Below are positions 6,957-12,201 of a stretch of DNA of 40,165 nucleotides, piece after piece. Source of the stretch: a virus; the IMG/VR virus record IMGVR_UViG_3300032236_001221, positions 1 to 40,165 of that record; one strand, 5' to 3'. Made by a program: the position numbers and the translations under genes. Within the stretch, counting starts at the first letter, position 1; each line of letters begins with the position of its first letter. The notes under the pieces are model-generated. The model was not told the DNA's origin, did no database searches, and saw nothing but the letters and a program-made list of their open reading frames with translations.

Positions 6957-6975
6957 GTGCGTACAGGTGTATGCT
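6947..6975 (+). promoter_or_regulatory. Early rightward promoter
   Basis: TTGCAC (6947-6952), 17-base spacer, TATGCT (6970-6975), a good sigma70-type promoter. Start expected near 6982. It drives the structured leader and the rightward early operon. Its -35 box overlaps that of the leftward promoter, so the two are likely to exclude each other. Confidence 0.7.
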
Positions 6976-6981
6976 ACATAC

Positions 6982-7118
6982 AGACTCGTTAGTGGAGAGC
7001 AGGGTTGTTGGAGGCCTCTAACCGTAAGGCGGGGTAAATCGAAGGAAACTTCGGACTCAATCAACCTCCCGTAACCCTGCTCCCCTCTCGCGAGGGTTAA
7101 TAATGACTTACGACAAAT
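6982..7118 (+). ncRNA. Structured 5' leader RNA of the early operon
   Basis: The leader folds by eye into a closed three-way junction. The outer stem is a perfect 10 bp (6997-7006 with 7073-7082). An inner GGAGG/CCTCC stem (7010-7014 with 7065-7069) follows. Two hairpins branch from it: CCT/AGG (7015-7017 with 7027-7029), and CGAAG-GAAA-CTTCG (7040-7053) with a GNRA tetraloop. A further hairpin CCCTC-TCGC-GAGGG (7083-7096) lies between the junction and the first gene. The GAAA loop supports the + strand as the RNA. Aptamer-plus-expression-hairpin layout suggests a regulatory leader; I recognise no known class. Confidence 0.6.
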
Positions 7119-7241
7119 ATGAATGAGTCTATATGTGAGCGGTGCGGTAAGGAGATAGTAGATGATAATCAGACCACCCTATCAGGTGAGGTTATCTGTG
7201 GAGACTGTGTAGATGAGCTGGAGGCTAAGTACAACGTATGA
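7119..7241 (+). CDS. Small zinc-finger-like protein
   Basis: 40 residues with C-E-R-C near the N-terminus and C-G-D-C twenty-one residues later, a four-Cys zinc-ribbon pattern. First gene after the structured leader. Its stop overlaps the next start in an ATGA arrangement. Function unknown. Confidence 0.65.
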   Translation: MNESICERCGKEIVDDNQTTLSGEVICGDCVDELEAKYNV

Positions 7242-7327
7242 AGAATATCCAGATAGCGACGTTGTGGTACGTGATGACCACGCAGACACTCACCGTCTTC
7301 TTACTCCTTTACCTCATCTTAAAATGA
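7238..7327 (+). CDS. Tiny single-span membrane protein
   Basis: 29 residues, with a hydrophobic run in the C-terminal half (T-V-F-L-L-L-Y-L-I-L). Both ends are ATGA overlaps with neighbours, which is the main evidence that it is translated. No family recognised; it could be a small inner-membrane effector. Confidence 0.5.
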   Translation: MKNIQIATLWYVMTTQTLTVFLLLYLILK

Positions 7328-8004
7328 ACTTCCACTTCGACGAGAAAACCCATACCTATTACCTCGATGATAAGAGGTTGACTGGGGTCACTACGATTCT
7401 GGGAGTCATCGCCAAACCACAGCTCATAGGGTGGGCGGCGAGGATGGCGGTGGAAGCTATGGTCGCGGGTGCGACTCCAGAGGAAGCTAAGGTCGCCCAC
7501 ACAAAGAAGAAAGAAGCGGCGGGTGAGCACGGGACTGATACGCACGCACTGGTAGAACAATGGGTAAAGGCGTGCATAGAGTCATTCAATGGAAAGCCAG
7601 TCGCTACGAAAGAAACAGACGCTATTACCAAGTTCCGAGATTGGGCGGTAGAGGAGGTAGACCACTTCCTATTCTCCGAGCGTCGTATGTACTGGGGCGA
7701 GCCCCATTGGATAGCAGGAACGTGCGACTTCGCCTATGTAGGGAAAGATGGTAAACGGTACATCGCAGACTTTAAGACCAGTACAGGTATCTATGGGGTG
7801 GATTACTTCCTTCAATGTGCGGCGTATCAGGCTTTGGCAGAGAACGAAGGGGACGCCCCGTATGACGCTTGTATGATTGTCCGACTCGGGAAAGATGGAG
7901 CGTTCGAGACGAGTCGTCGGGAGACAAAGGAAGATGAGGCAGCTTTCTGGGCGTGCCTCACCCTTTATCGGGCACAGCAGTCATTTACTAAAGCTAATAA
8001 ATAA
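7324..8004 (+). CDS. PD-(D/E)XK exonuclease (RecB/Cas4-like)
   Basis: 226 residues from the ATG at 7324, which overlaps the previous stop; an upstream ATG would bury the two small genes. The nuclease core shows E119, G-T-C-D-F near 132-136, the catalytic D-F-K-T at 149-152 and a Q-C-A-A-Y motif at 164-168, the order seen in RecB-family exonucleases. An early H-G-T-D-T-H segment (69-74) supplies the usual N-terminal motif. Likely role: DNA end processing or recombination in phage replication, together with the SSB-like protein encoded next. Confidence 0.85.
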   Translation: MNFHFDEKTHTYYLDDKRLTGVTTILGVIAKPQLIGWAARMAVEAMVAGATPEEAKVAHTKKKEAAGEHGTDTHALVEQWVKACIESFNGKPVATKETDAITKFRDWAVEEVDHFLFSERRMYWGEPHWIAGTCDFAYVGKDGKRYIADFKTSTGIYGVDYFLQCAAYQALAENEGDAPYDACMIVRLGKDGAFETSRRETKEDEAAFWACLTLYRAQQSFTKANK

Positions 8005-8006
8005 TT

Positions 8007-8411
8007 ATGTCTTACGTCGTAGCAAAGATAGTCAAGGAGCAGTCAGTGGAGGGTAAGTGGGGGCCGCAGATTAGAACTGCGTTCACCGTTAATGAGTTCG
8101 GTAATGAGAAGGTGCTGTCAGCGTTCTCCAAGTTCCCTCTCAAGGAGGGTCAGACCCTCGAAGGAACCATCGAGGAGCAGGTTAAGGACGGAAAAACGTT
8201 CCATAACTTCAAATTTCAGCCCAAAGGCACTTCTGCGCCCTCTGGCGACCTGAATCGTGTAGAAGTGAAGGTAGACGCGCTTAGGGCTGAAATAGCGACC
8301 CTAGGGGGTGTTTTGAGGGATATGCGGGGTGTCCTGGGTTCTCTTCTACAGAGAGACCAGAATATCCTGGACTCACACGTAGGCGAGGCTTCGGAGATGC
8401 CCGAGTTCTAA
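8007..8411 (+). CDS. SSB-like protein (OB-fold-like with acidic aromatic tail)
   Basis: 134 residues. The first 70 are beta-rich (V-V-A-K-I-V-K, T-A-F-T-V, T-L-E-G-T-I-E, F-H-N-F-K-F), suggesting an OB fold. A helical/coiled segment (85-120) may oligomerise. The C-terminus ends S-E-M-P-E-F, an acidic tail with terminal Phe that recalls the D-D-I-P-F tip with which bacterial SSB recruits repair proteins. It sits directly after the exonuclease, fitting a recombination pair. SSB identity is inferred from layout, not from a clear family motif. Confidence 0.55.
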   Translation: MSYVVAKIVKEQSVEGKWGPQIRTAFTVNEFGNEKVLSAFSKFPLKEGQTLEGTIEEQVKDGKTFHNFKFQPKGTSAPSGDLNRVEVKVDALRAEIATLGGVLRDMRGVLGSLLQRDQNILDSHVGEASEMPEF

Positions 8412-8412
8412 T

Positions 8413-8673
8413 ATGAAAACACAGCGCAGATGGGTCGAAGAACAGTTACGCCTACATGGCGAGATAACTCGCAACCAGTGTCTTACTAACTACATATCCC
8501 GTCTTGGAGCCATTGTGTGCGACCTAAAAGCCTCTGGGTGGGAGCTGGAAGCATCGAGACGTGAAGGTGACTACGTGTACAAGCTCGTTGACGCACCGAA
8601 GAAGCCAGTCATGTACGTTAGACACCCTCTTACTGGTGAGAGGATTACCACAGAGCAACTTGCCTCCATATGA
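8413..8673 (+). CDS. Winged-helix DNA-binding protein (HTH_39-like)
   Basis: 86 residues: a helix-turn-helix (V-E-E-Q-L-R-L-H-G-E-I-T-R-N-Q-C-L) followed by S-R-L-G-A-I-V-C-D-L-K-A-S-G-W-E-L and a hairpin wing (D-Y-V-Y-K-L). This is the pattern of small phage HTH proteins that scan or bind DNA in replication modules. It overlaps the next gene by an ATGA. Specific target unknown. Confidence 0.7.
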   Translation: MKTQRRWVEEQLRLHGEITRNQCLTNYISRLGAIVCDLKASGWELEASRREGDYVYKLVDAPKKPVMYVRHPLTGERITTEQLASI

Positions 8674-8972
8674 CCCTACTTGAACTACTAGACGCAGTAC
8701 GCGATGAGAGTCTCACCAAGACCCAGTTGGAGAAGTATCGTGACGACCTCATCCACGTCCACACCAAGATGTGCTGGGAGTTGGCGGATATTGAGAAGGA
8801 GGAGGCACGGTTTATCTATCGAAAGACCGACCCTGAAACGCCAGACATAAAAATCAAAAGAGAGTGGAAAGCGACATTAAAGGGCCAGAGACAAATAGAG
8901 CTTAATCGTTATCTGAAGGGTGTGGTGAAGGAGGTGGACTCACTTAAAAGTAGACTTTATAACCTATTCTAA
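8670..8972 (+). CDS. Helical protein of unknown function
   Basis: 100 residues, almost entirely predicted helix, charged, with the pattern of a helical hairpin. The middle reads R-K-T-D-P-E-T-P-D-I-K. Translationally coupled to the HTH gene. I do not recognise it; early-operon context suggests a nucleic-acid-related role. Confidence 0.65.
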   Translation: MTLLELLDAVRDESLTKTQLEKYRDDLIHVHTKMCWELADIEKEEARFIYRKTDPETPDIKIKREWKATLKGQRQIELNRYLKGVVKEVDSLKSRLYNLF

Positions 8973-8974
8973 CC

Positions 8975-9106
8975 ATGAACTACCGCGCCGAACAAATCAG
9001 CGACAAGTGGAATAGTAAACACCGTCCGTGGAATCAGAATCTTATCCCTAAGAAGCTACAGGAGCTTTCTCTAGCAGGGATTTATCACGAATCTAAAGTC
9101 CTATGA
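8975..9106 (+). CDS. Small unknown protein
   Basis: 43 residues, begins N-Y-R-A-E-Q-I and has two Trp in a W-N-S-K-H-R-P-W-N segment. Two bases after the previous stop, and an ATGA overlap with the next gene. No family recognised. Confidence 0.55.
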   Translation: MNYRAEQISDKWNSKHRPWNQNLIPKKLQELSLAGIYHESKVL

Positions 9107-9282
9107 GAACACGATTCGAGTTGGAACAAGAACTAGCTGACGATATAGACGGAGCATTCGGGTGGAACAGACAGTCGTTATTAGGTCGAGCATACGCTAA
9201 ACAGTCTCGTGAACTCCTCCTCGACATCCGCGACTTACTAGCCAAAGACACCATTACAAACGATGAGTTAAGACACCTATGA
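9103..9282 (+). CDS. Small helical protein of unknown function
   Basis: 59 residues, acidic N-terminal half and two predicted helices (S-L-L-G-R-A-Y-A-K-Q-S-R-E-L-L-L-D-I-R-D). Coupled by ATGA overlaps on both sides. No family recognised. Confidence 0.55.
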   Translation: MRTRFELEQELADDIDGAFGWNRQSLLGRAYAKQSRELLLDIRDLLAKDTITNDELRHL

Positions 9283-9548
9283 AAACCCTCACCGAGATAC
9301 AGAAGGAATGGGATGCGGTGTTTGCCGACAAGTACGGAGCGTTTGAGTTTAGCGGCATTGTGAGTGCGGGCGGTCAAGAGAACTTCTTAAAGTATCTCCA
9401 CACCCGCGACCTCGCCATCGTGGAAGGGGTGAAGGAGTGTGTACCACAAGAACACTGGACGAATTACGAGTATGACCCCGAATATAAGAAAGGATGGAAT
9501 GACTGTCGTGCAAAGCTCCTCTCCTCACTTACTGGACTTACTAAATAA
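9279..9548 (+). CDS. Unknown early protein
   Basis: 89 residues, soluble, aromatic-rich (Q-E-H-W-T-N-Y-E-Y-D-P-E-Y-K-K-G-W-N). Start overlaps the preceding stop in an ATGA. Mixed helix with no recognised motif. Confidence 0.65.
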   Translation: MKTLTEIQKEWDAVFADKYGAFEFSGIVSAGGQENFLKYLHTRDLAIVEGVKECVPQEHWTNYEYDPEYKKGWNDCRAKLLSSLTGLTK

Positions 9549-9552
9549 GGAT

Positions 9553-9648
9553 ATGGAATGTCACGTTAGCACGACCTACGTTGTCATAGTCATTATTGTA
9601 TTACTCTCTGGGTACTGCGCAGGTCTTATTGTTGGCTCAAATAGTTAA
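9553..9648 (+). CDS. Tiny single-span membrane protein
   Basis: 31 residues with one hydrophobic segment (V-V-I-V-I-I-V-L-L-S-G) followed by small residues. It begins 4 bases after the previous stop, with an AAGGA sequence just upstream as a possible ribosome site. Function unknown. Confidence 0.5.
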   Translation: MECHVSTTYVVIVIIVLLSGYCAGLIVGSNS

Positions 9649-9670
9649 CCCCCTCTAACTCATTCGATGT

Positions 9671-9799
9671 ATGAAAGACTTTGGATTTACCCAGCACGAA
9701 TACACCCCCCAGTACAAAGGTGGCCCGTGTGCCTTTGTTGTAAATGGGTATGTCGGGCCGTGCGGGTGCGGAGCCGATAACCCTGTTCATAGTAAATAA
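9671..9799 (+). CDS. Small Cys-containing protein
   Basis: 42 residues with C20 and a C-G-C pair at 31-33 in G-P-C-G-C-G-A-D. The shape (H-E-Y, G-G-P-C, then G-C-G-A-D-x-P-x-H) resembles small phage zinc-knuckle proteins. Placed between the membrane peptide and the FDX-ACB gene. No function can be assigned. Confidence 0.5.
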   Translation: MKDFGFTQHEYTPQYKGGPCAFVVNGYVGPCGCGADNPVHSK

Positions 9800-9804
9800 G
9801 TATT

Positions 9805-10122
9805 ATGAAAGTCTTCCAACATAGACAGTGGTGGGACTCAAAAGAGCATAAACCTTCTGCATACATATCCGAGAGAATGTACCGCCCATATTCAGACTAC
9901 CCGTTCATCATACGGGATATAACAGTTGAGAACTACGACAATGTCCTTGCCGACATAATAGGAAATGCCGCACCGTATCTCGAAGTGGTATGGGAGATGG
10001 GGGAATATAAGCCGAAGAACACTATAACGTATCGGCTTATATTCCAGGCGATAGATAAGACGTTGACTGACGATGAGGTTAATAAGACTATGAAAAAAAT
10101 ATATGAAGTTTGTACTCGTTAA
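9805..10122 (+). CDS. Free-standing FDX-ACB domain protein (PheRS beta-subunit C-terminal type)
   Basis: 105 residues, nearly all of it the ferredoxin-fold anticodon-binding domain that ends the beta chain of phenylalanyl-tRNA synthetase. The diagnostic patterns are Y-P-F-I-I-R-D-I at 32-39 and R-L-I-F-Q-A-x-D-K-T-L-T-D-D-E-V-N from 77, followed by the last helix M-K-K-I-Y-E-V. In PheRS this domain contacts the anticodon stem of tRNA-Phe. Here no catalytic, B3/B4 or other synthetase part accompanies it, and the ATG at 9805 gives a complete domain. It lies 4 bases upstream of the structured RNA at 10127, so RNA binding to that transcript or to host tRNA-Phe is plausible but inferred. It may be captured from a host pheT. 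Confidence 0.8.
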   Translation: MKVFQHRQWWDSKEHKPSAYISERMYRPYSDYPFIIRDITVENYDNVLADIIGNAAPYLEVVWEMGEYKPKNTITYRLIFQAIDKTLTDDEVNKTMKKIYEVCTR

Positions 10123-10126
10123 TTAT

Positions 10127-10475
10127 AACTTCACCATGTATATGGCGTGTAATGCACACCTAGTATCTAGGTGAAGTTCCTGTGAGGGGGTAGTATTAGG
10201 GGAGATTGGAGGGTTGGTGGGGGAGAGTAAATACTTGTGGGTTGCGCAACCTGACCAATGGCTACTCCCCACCAGCCCTTCAATAGAGGAACATTGACCC
10301 CGCAAGCTGAAGACCGTAATAGTCGTATCCGAAAGGGTACAGACACGGTGGGCTACTAAATCGGCAACCGGCCCCGTTCAGCTACGCGGTCAGTGCTTCT
10401 AAAGTTTCAATACGACCAGTCAGTCATTTTAGTGAGGGCGATTAAGTTCTGAGGTCGTTAAAATCGGCCGCCCTC
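10127..10475 (+). ncRNA. Large multi-domain structured RNA of unknown class
   Basis: About 350 bases without a credible gene, packed with helices found by direct pairing. H1 is 9 bp, AACTTCACC with GGTGAAGTT (10127-10135/10170-10178). H2 is a long arm: 8 bp (10206-10213/10276-10283), 7 bp (10216-10222/10267-10273) and 4 bp (10226-10229/10263-10266). H3 is a three-way junction: 4+6 bp closing stems (10300-10303/10386-10389 and 10306-10311/10377-10382). Its first arm is 10313-10317/10345-10349, capped by GTATCC-GAAA-GGGTAC (10325-10340). Its second arm is 10350-10353/10371-10374 plus CGG-CAA-CCG. H4 is a pseudoknot (10412-10475). The GAAA loop supports the + strand. No tRNA, tmRNA or RNase P motifs are seen. 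Confidence 0.7.
10412..10475 (+). promoter_or_regulatory. H-type pseudoknot upstream of the zinc-finger gene
   Basis: ACGACC (10412-10417) pairs with GGTCGT (10453-10458). GAGGGCG (10434-10440) pairs with CGCCCTC (10469-10475). The order of strands makes a classic pseudoknot. The AAAGGA ribosome site and ATG at 10500 follow within 25 bases, so it could control translation. Confidence 0.5.
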
Positions 10476-10499
10476 GCCAAGCTCTTTGGAAAGGAACCT

Positions 10500-10811
10500 A
10501 TGAAGTGCGTCATCTGCAAAAACCCGACGAACGCACGGGTATCCCGTTTCGACCGTACCCCGATATGCTCTAAGAGGTGTTGGGGATGGTATTCAGTAGG
10601 GGAAACTATGGAAATGCAAGTCTGCTCATTCTGCGGGCAGAGGAAGTGGGTCTACCTGAACTTGGGCGACCGCGTCTTCTGCTCCTCGGCCTGTCAACAC
10701 TGCTACGAAAGGAAACCCGATGCAAGCCTTAATTCGGGCCCATCTCCACAACTCGCTCTTGACTTCGAAGGAGCTGTTGCAAATAGCTCACCGCGCGAAG
10801 TACAAGTGTGA
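10500..10811 (+). CDS. Double zinc-finger protein
   Basis: 103 residues with two treble-clef/ribbon-like modules: C-V-I-C then I-C-S-K-R-C, and C-S-F-C then F-C-S-S-A-C-Q-H-C. A Shine-Dalgarno (AAGGA) lies just before the ATG, after the pseudoknot. The base composition is visibly richer in G and C than the neighbouring early genes. The last 30 residues overlap another frame. Likely nucleic-acid binding; function unknown. Confidence 0.7.
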   Translation: MKCVICKNPTNARVSRFDRTPICSKRCWGWYSVGETMEMQVCSFCGQRKWVYLNLGDRVFCSSACQHCYERKPDASLNSGPSPQLALDFEGAVANSSPREVQV

Positions 10812-10920
10812 CACCCTCGACAGGGTGTACGAGCTTCAGGCGTACGAGCTTGACCGCTATGGCACCATCCCGCCGTATCTGGCGGATTACATGGTTTCCC
10901 TATTCGGGGAGGCCGTCTGA
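10720..10920 (+). CDS. Small helical protein overlapping the zinc-finger gene
   Basis: 66 residues in the +1 frame relative to the preceding gene, overlapping it by 92 bases. An AAAGGA motif 6 bases before the ATG supports translation. The sequence is helical and well balanced (S-L-L-T-S-K-E-L-L-Q-I-A-H-R-A-K-Y then Y-E-L-Q-A-Y-E-L-D-R-Y). It continues 110 bases beyond the upstream stop to a terminator. Unknown function. Confidence 0.6.
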   Translation: MQALIRAHLHNSLLTSKELLQIAHRAKYKCDTLDRVYELQAYELDRYGTIPPYLADYMVSLFGEAV

Positions 10921-10924
10921 CGCA

Positions 10925-10950
10925 AACGCCGCCCCACTCGGGACGGCGTT
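10925..10950 (+). terminator. Intrinsic terminator after the early operon
   Basis: AACGCCG (10925-10931) pairs with CGGCGTT (10944-10950), extended by CCC/GGG inside. It is followed by GCTTATT on the + strand, a weak T tract. It lies a few bases after the stop at 10920. Confidence 0.6.
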
Positions 10951-10981
10951 GCTTATTGCAATATCGAGAGCGTTCGTTTGC

Positions 10982-10990
10982 TGTGGATAA
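10982..10990 (-). promoter_or_regulatory. DnaA box (perfect TTATCCACA, minus strand)
   Basis: TGTGGATAA on the + strand, the third perfect copy. It lies just upstream of an AT-rich stretch (11007-11044) that also holds a promoter, a DnaA-box-plus-AT-rich layout seen at replication origins. Confidence 0.5.
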
Positions 10991-11016
10991 ACCACGCTAT
11001 CAGCTCAACATACATA

Positions 11017-11035
11017 TGATACAATCATTTATAAT
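11017..11035 (+). promoter_or_regulatory. Promoter of the 11045 gene
   Basis: An extended -10 TGATACAAT (11017-11025) and a perfect TATAAT (11030-11035). No good -35 is seen. The decamer TGATACAATC (11017-11026) recurs exactly at 33928-33937 before the other rightward operon. The ATG is at 11045 with no Shine-Dalgarno, so the leader is 0-13 bases depending on which -10 is used. Confidence 0.5.
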
Positions 11036-11044
11036 AAAATCAAT

Positions 11045-11302
11045 ATGAGCACCGGAGGTTGGAGGCTAAATAAAGAGGAAATTAAGGCACAAAAACACCT
11101 TAAAAATAAGGCGCGTATAAATAAGAAATACAGAGATAAAGTGAGAGGTATGACCCCTGAACAGTTGTGGGAGCACAAACAGTTTATGTTAAACCACAAG
11201 CTCCGCTCCGTTTTCAGGAGAAAGGAGTATGTATCCTACGATGAGCTACCTGAGGAACTCAAGAAACAGGTTACTGACTTCGGAGAGATACTATTCCCCT
11301 AG
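11045..11302 (+). CDS. Basic helical protein of unknown function
   Basis: 85 residues, strongly basic in its first 60 (K-E-E-I-K-A-Q-K-H-L-K-N-K-A-R and later F-R-R-K-E-Y), ending acidic. It could bind nucleic acid. It has its own promoter and no ribosome site. Its TAG stop overlaps the stop of the convergent lysis gene by sharing CTAG. Confidence 0.7.
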   Translation: MSTGGWRLNKEEIKAQKHLKNKARINKKYRDKVRGMTPEQLWEHKQFMLNHKLRSVFRRKEYVSYDELPEELKKQVTDFGEILFP

Positions 11303-11499
11303 GCGTCGGCGTGATTTCCGGCCCACCCCTCTACCGCAGCCTTGAAACCGGCACGCACTACCACTGCAAACACGGCGAACCAGAACGTACCTGTCCACTC
11401 AATGTTGCCTGATGAGAGTTGCATTGCAAGAGTAGATACTGCCGCTGTAATAAACGTTGTGGTCGAACTGAGCATGTAACGCTTTAATGTAGTGTTCAT
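11299..11499 (-). CDS. Small membrane protein, holin candidate
   Basis: 66 residues with two hydrophobic segments (T-T-F-I-T-A-A-V-S-T-L-A-M and F-W-F-A-V-F-A-V-V-V) and a short loop, an N-in/C-in class II holin-like layout. It is the last gene of the leftward late block, directly after the M23 endopeptidase, which supports a lysis role. No family motif identifies it. Confidence 0.6.
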   Translation of the reverse strand: MNTTLKRYMLSSTTTFITAAVSTLAMQLSSGNIEWTGTFWFAVFAVVVRAGFKAAVEGWAGNHADA

Positions 11500-11514
11500 G
11501 AAGATAGGTTATTA

Positions 11515-12201
11515 CTAAGAAAAGGCTTTTACAACCCCCGCCACTGCAAGGACTATCCTCGCCTGTACGGGGTTGGTAGCCATCATTTCATTCCCCAGAG
11601 CAATGAGTTTGTCGTAGGGAGTGGGGCCGAAGAACTGTTGTGGGTCGACACACCCGTTAAATCCATTATCCCATTCGGGCACTTGGTAGTTGAAGCCATT
11701 TAGGGAGAGCAACCCATTCCCATCATTTACGTGGTGCTTTGTTACGTCGAACTCGTTTACGGGTACTTTCTTCAGTTTTCGTACTTGGAAGTGTAGGTGC
11801 GCCCCAGCACGGCTTCCTGCGAGTTTTTCAGCGTTTGTTACAGGATTACCACCCAGATACACGTCCCCTGTATTGCCCACTGAAGCCAGTATTTGCCCCG
11901 TGGTGACGTTTTTAGGTGCGGATAGGTATATATCGTTACAGTGCCCGTAACTCACCTCCCAGGAGCAATCTACGTCATCTACGATGGTAAATACGGCTCT
12001 ATAACCCATTAGGTTCGGATTGTTCTTATTCATTGTGGAGTAGCAGAGGCTATCCACTGCGCAGTTAATTGGTGTACCCCAATCCACACCAAAGTCTATA
12101 CCAGGGTGCCCTTTTAACCCCATATTAGAGTAGGCTGATACCGCGTTCGCACCAAAGCCCTGTGAGATTGTCGAGAGAGGAAACGGTGGTGTGAGTTTCA
12201 T
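11515..12201 (-). CDS. M23-family metallopeptidase (endolysin)
   Basis: 228 residues from the ATG at 12201, which overlaps the previous stop (ATGA). The LytM-type zinc site is complete: G-H-P-G-I-D (H32, D36) and H-L-H at 135-137. The fold runs G-T-P-I, then G-Q-I-L-A-S-V-G-N-T-G. Such enzymes cut peptide cross-links of peptidoglycan. The C-terminal 70 residues are a separate segment with a helical end (A-R-I-V-L-A-V-A-G-V-V) that may anchor or target it. No signal peptide is seen, so release would depend on a holin. Confidence 0.88.
   Translation of the reverse strand: MKLTPPFPLSTISQGFGANAVSAYSNMGLKGHPGIDFGVDWGTPINCAVDSLCYSTMNKNNPNLMGYRAVFTIVDDVDCSWEVSYGHCNDIYLSAPKNVTTGQILASVGNTGDVYLGGNPVTNAEKLAGSRAGAHLHFQVRKLKKVPVNEFDVTKHHVNDGNGLLSLNGFNYQVPEWDNGFNGCVDPQQFFGPTPYDKLIALGNEMMATNPVQARIVLAVAGVVKAFS

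Noticed and set aside
6786-7064. Longer 92-residue version of the RHH protein
   Set aside because: The extra 49 residues are encoded by the promoter region and opposite the structured leader, and the RHH fold starts exactly at the internal ATG.
7213-7323. Upstream extension of the PD-(D/E)XK nuclease
   Set aside because: It would overlie two small genes joined by ATGA overlaps and adds no conserved nuclease sequence.
10123-10305. Minus-strand frame of 60 codons across the structured RNA
   Set aside because: It opposes the early operon, has no ribosome site or recognisable fold, and its bases are fully explained by RNA helices.
10300-10320. CTGAAGA heptamer identical to a tRNA-Phe anticodon loop inside the structured RNA
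   Set aside because: The flanking bases cannot form a 5-bp anticodon stem and no T-arm or acceptor is present. Part of it is used in the three-way junction, so tRNA mimicry is not supported.
10434-10475. GC-rich hairpin as an intrinsic terminator
   Set aside because: No T tract follows, a gene with a ribosome site starts 25 bases later, and its loop pairs upstream as a pseudoknot.
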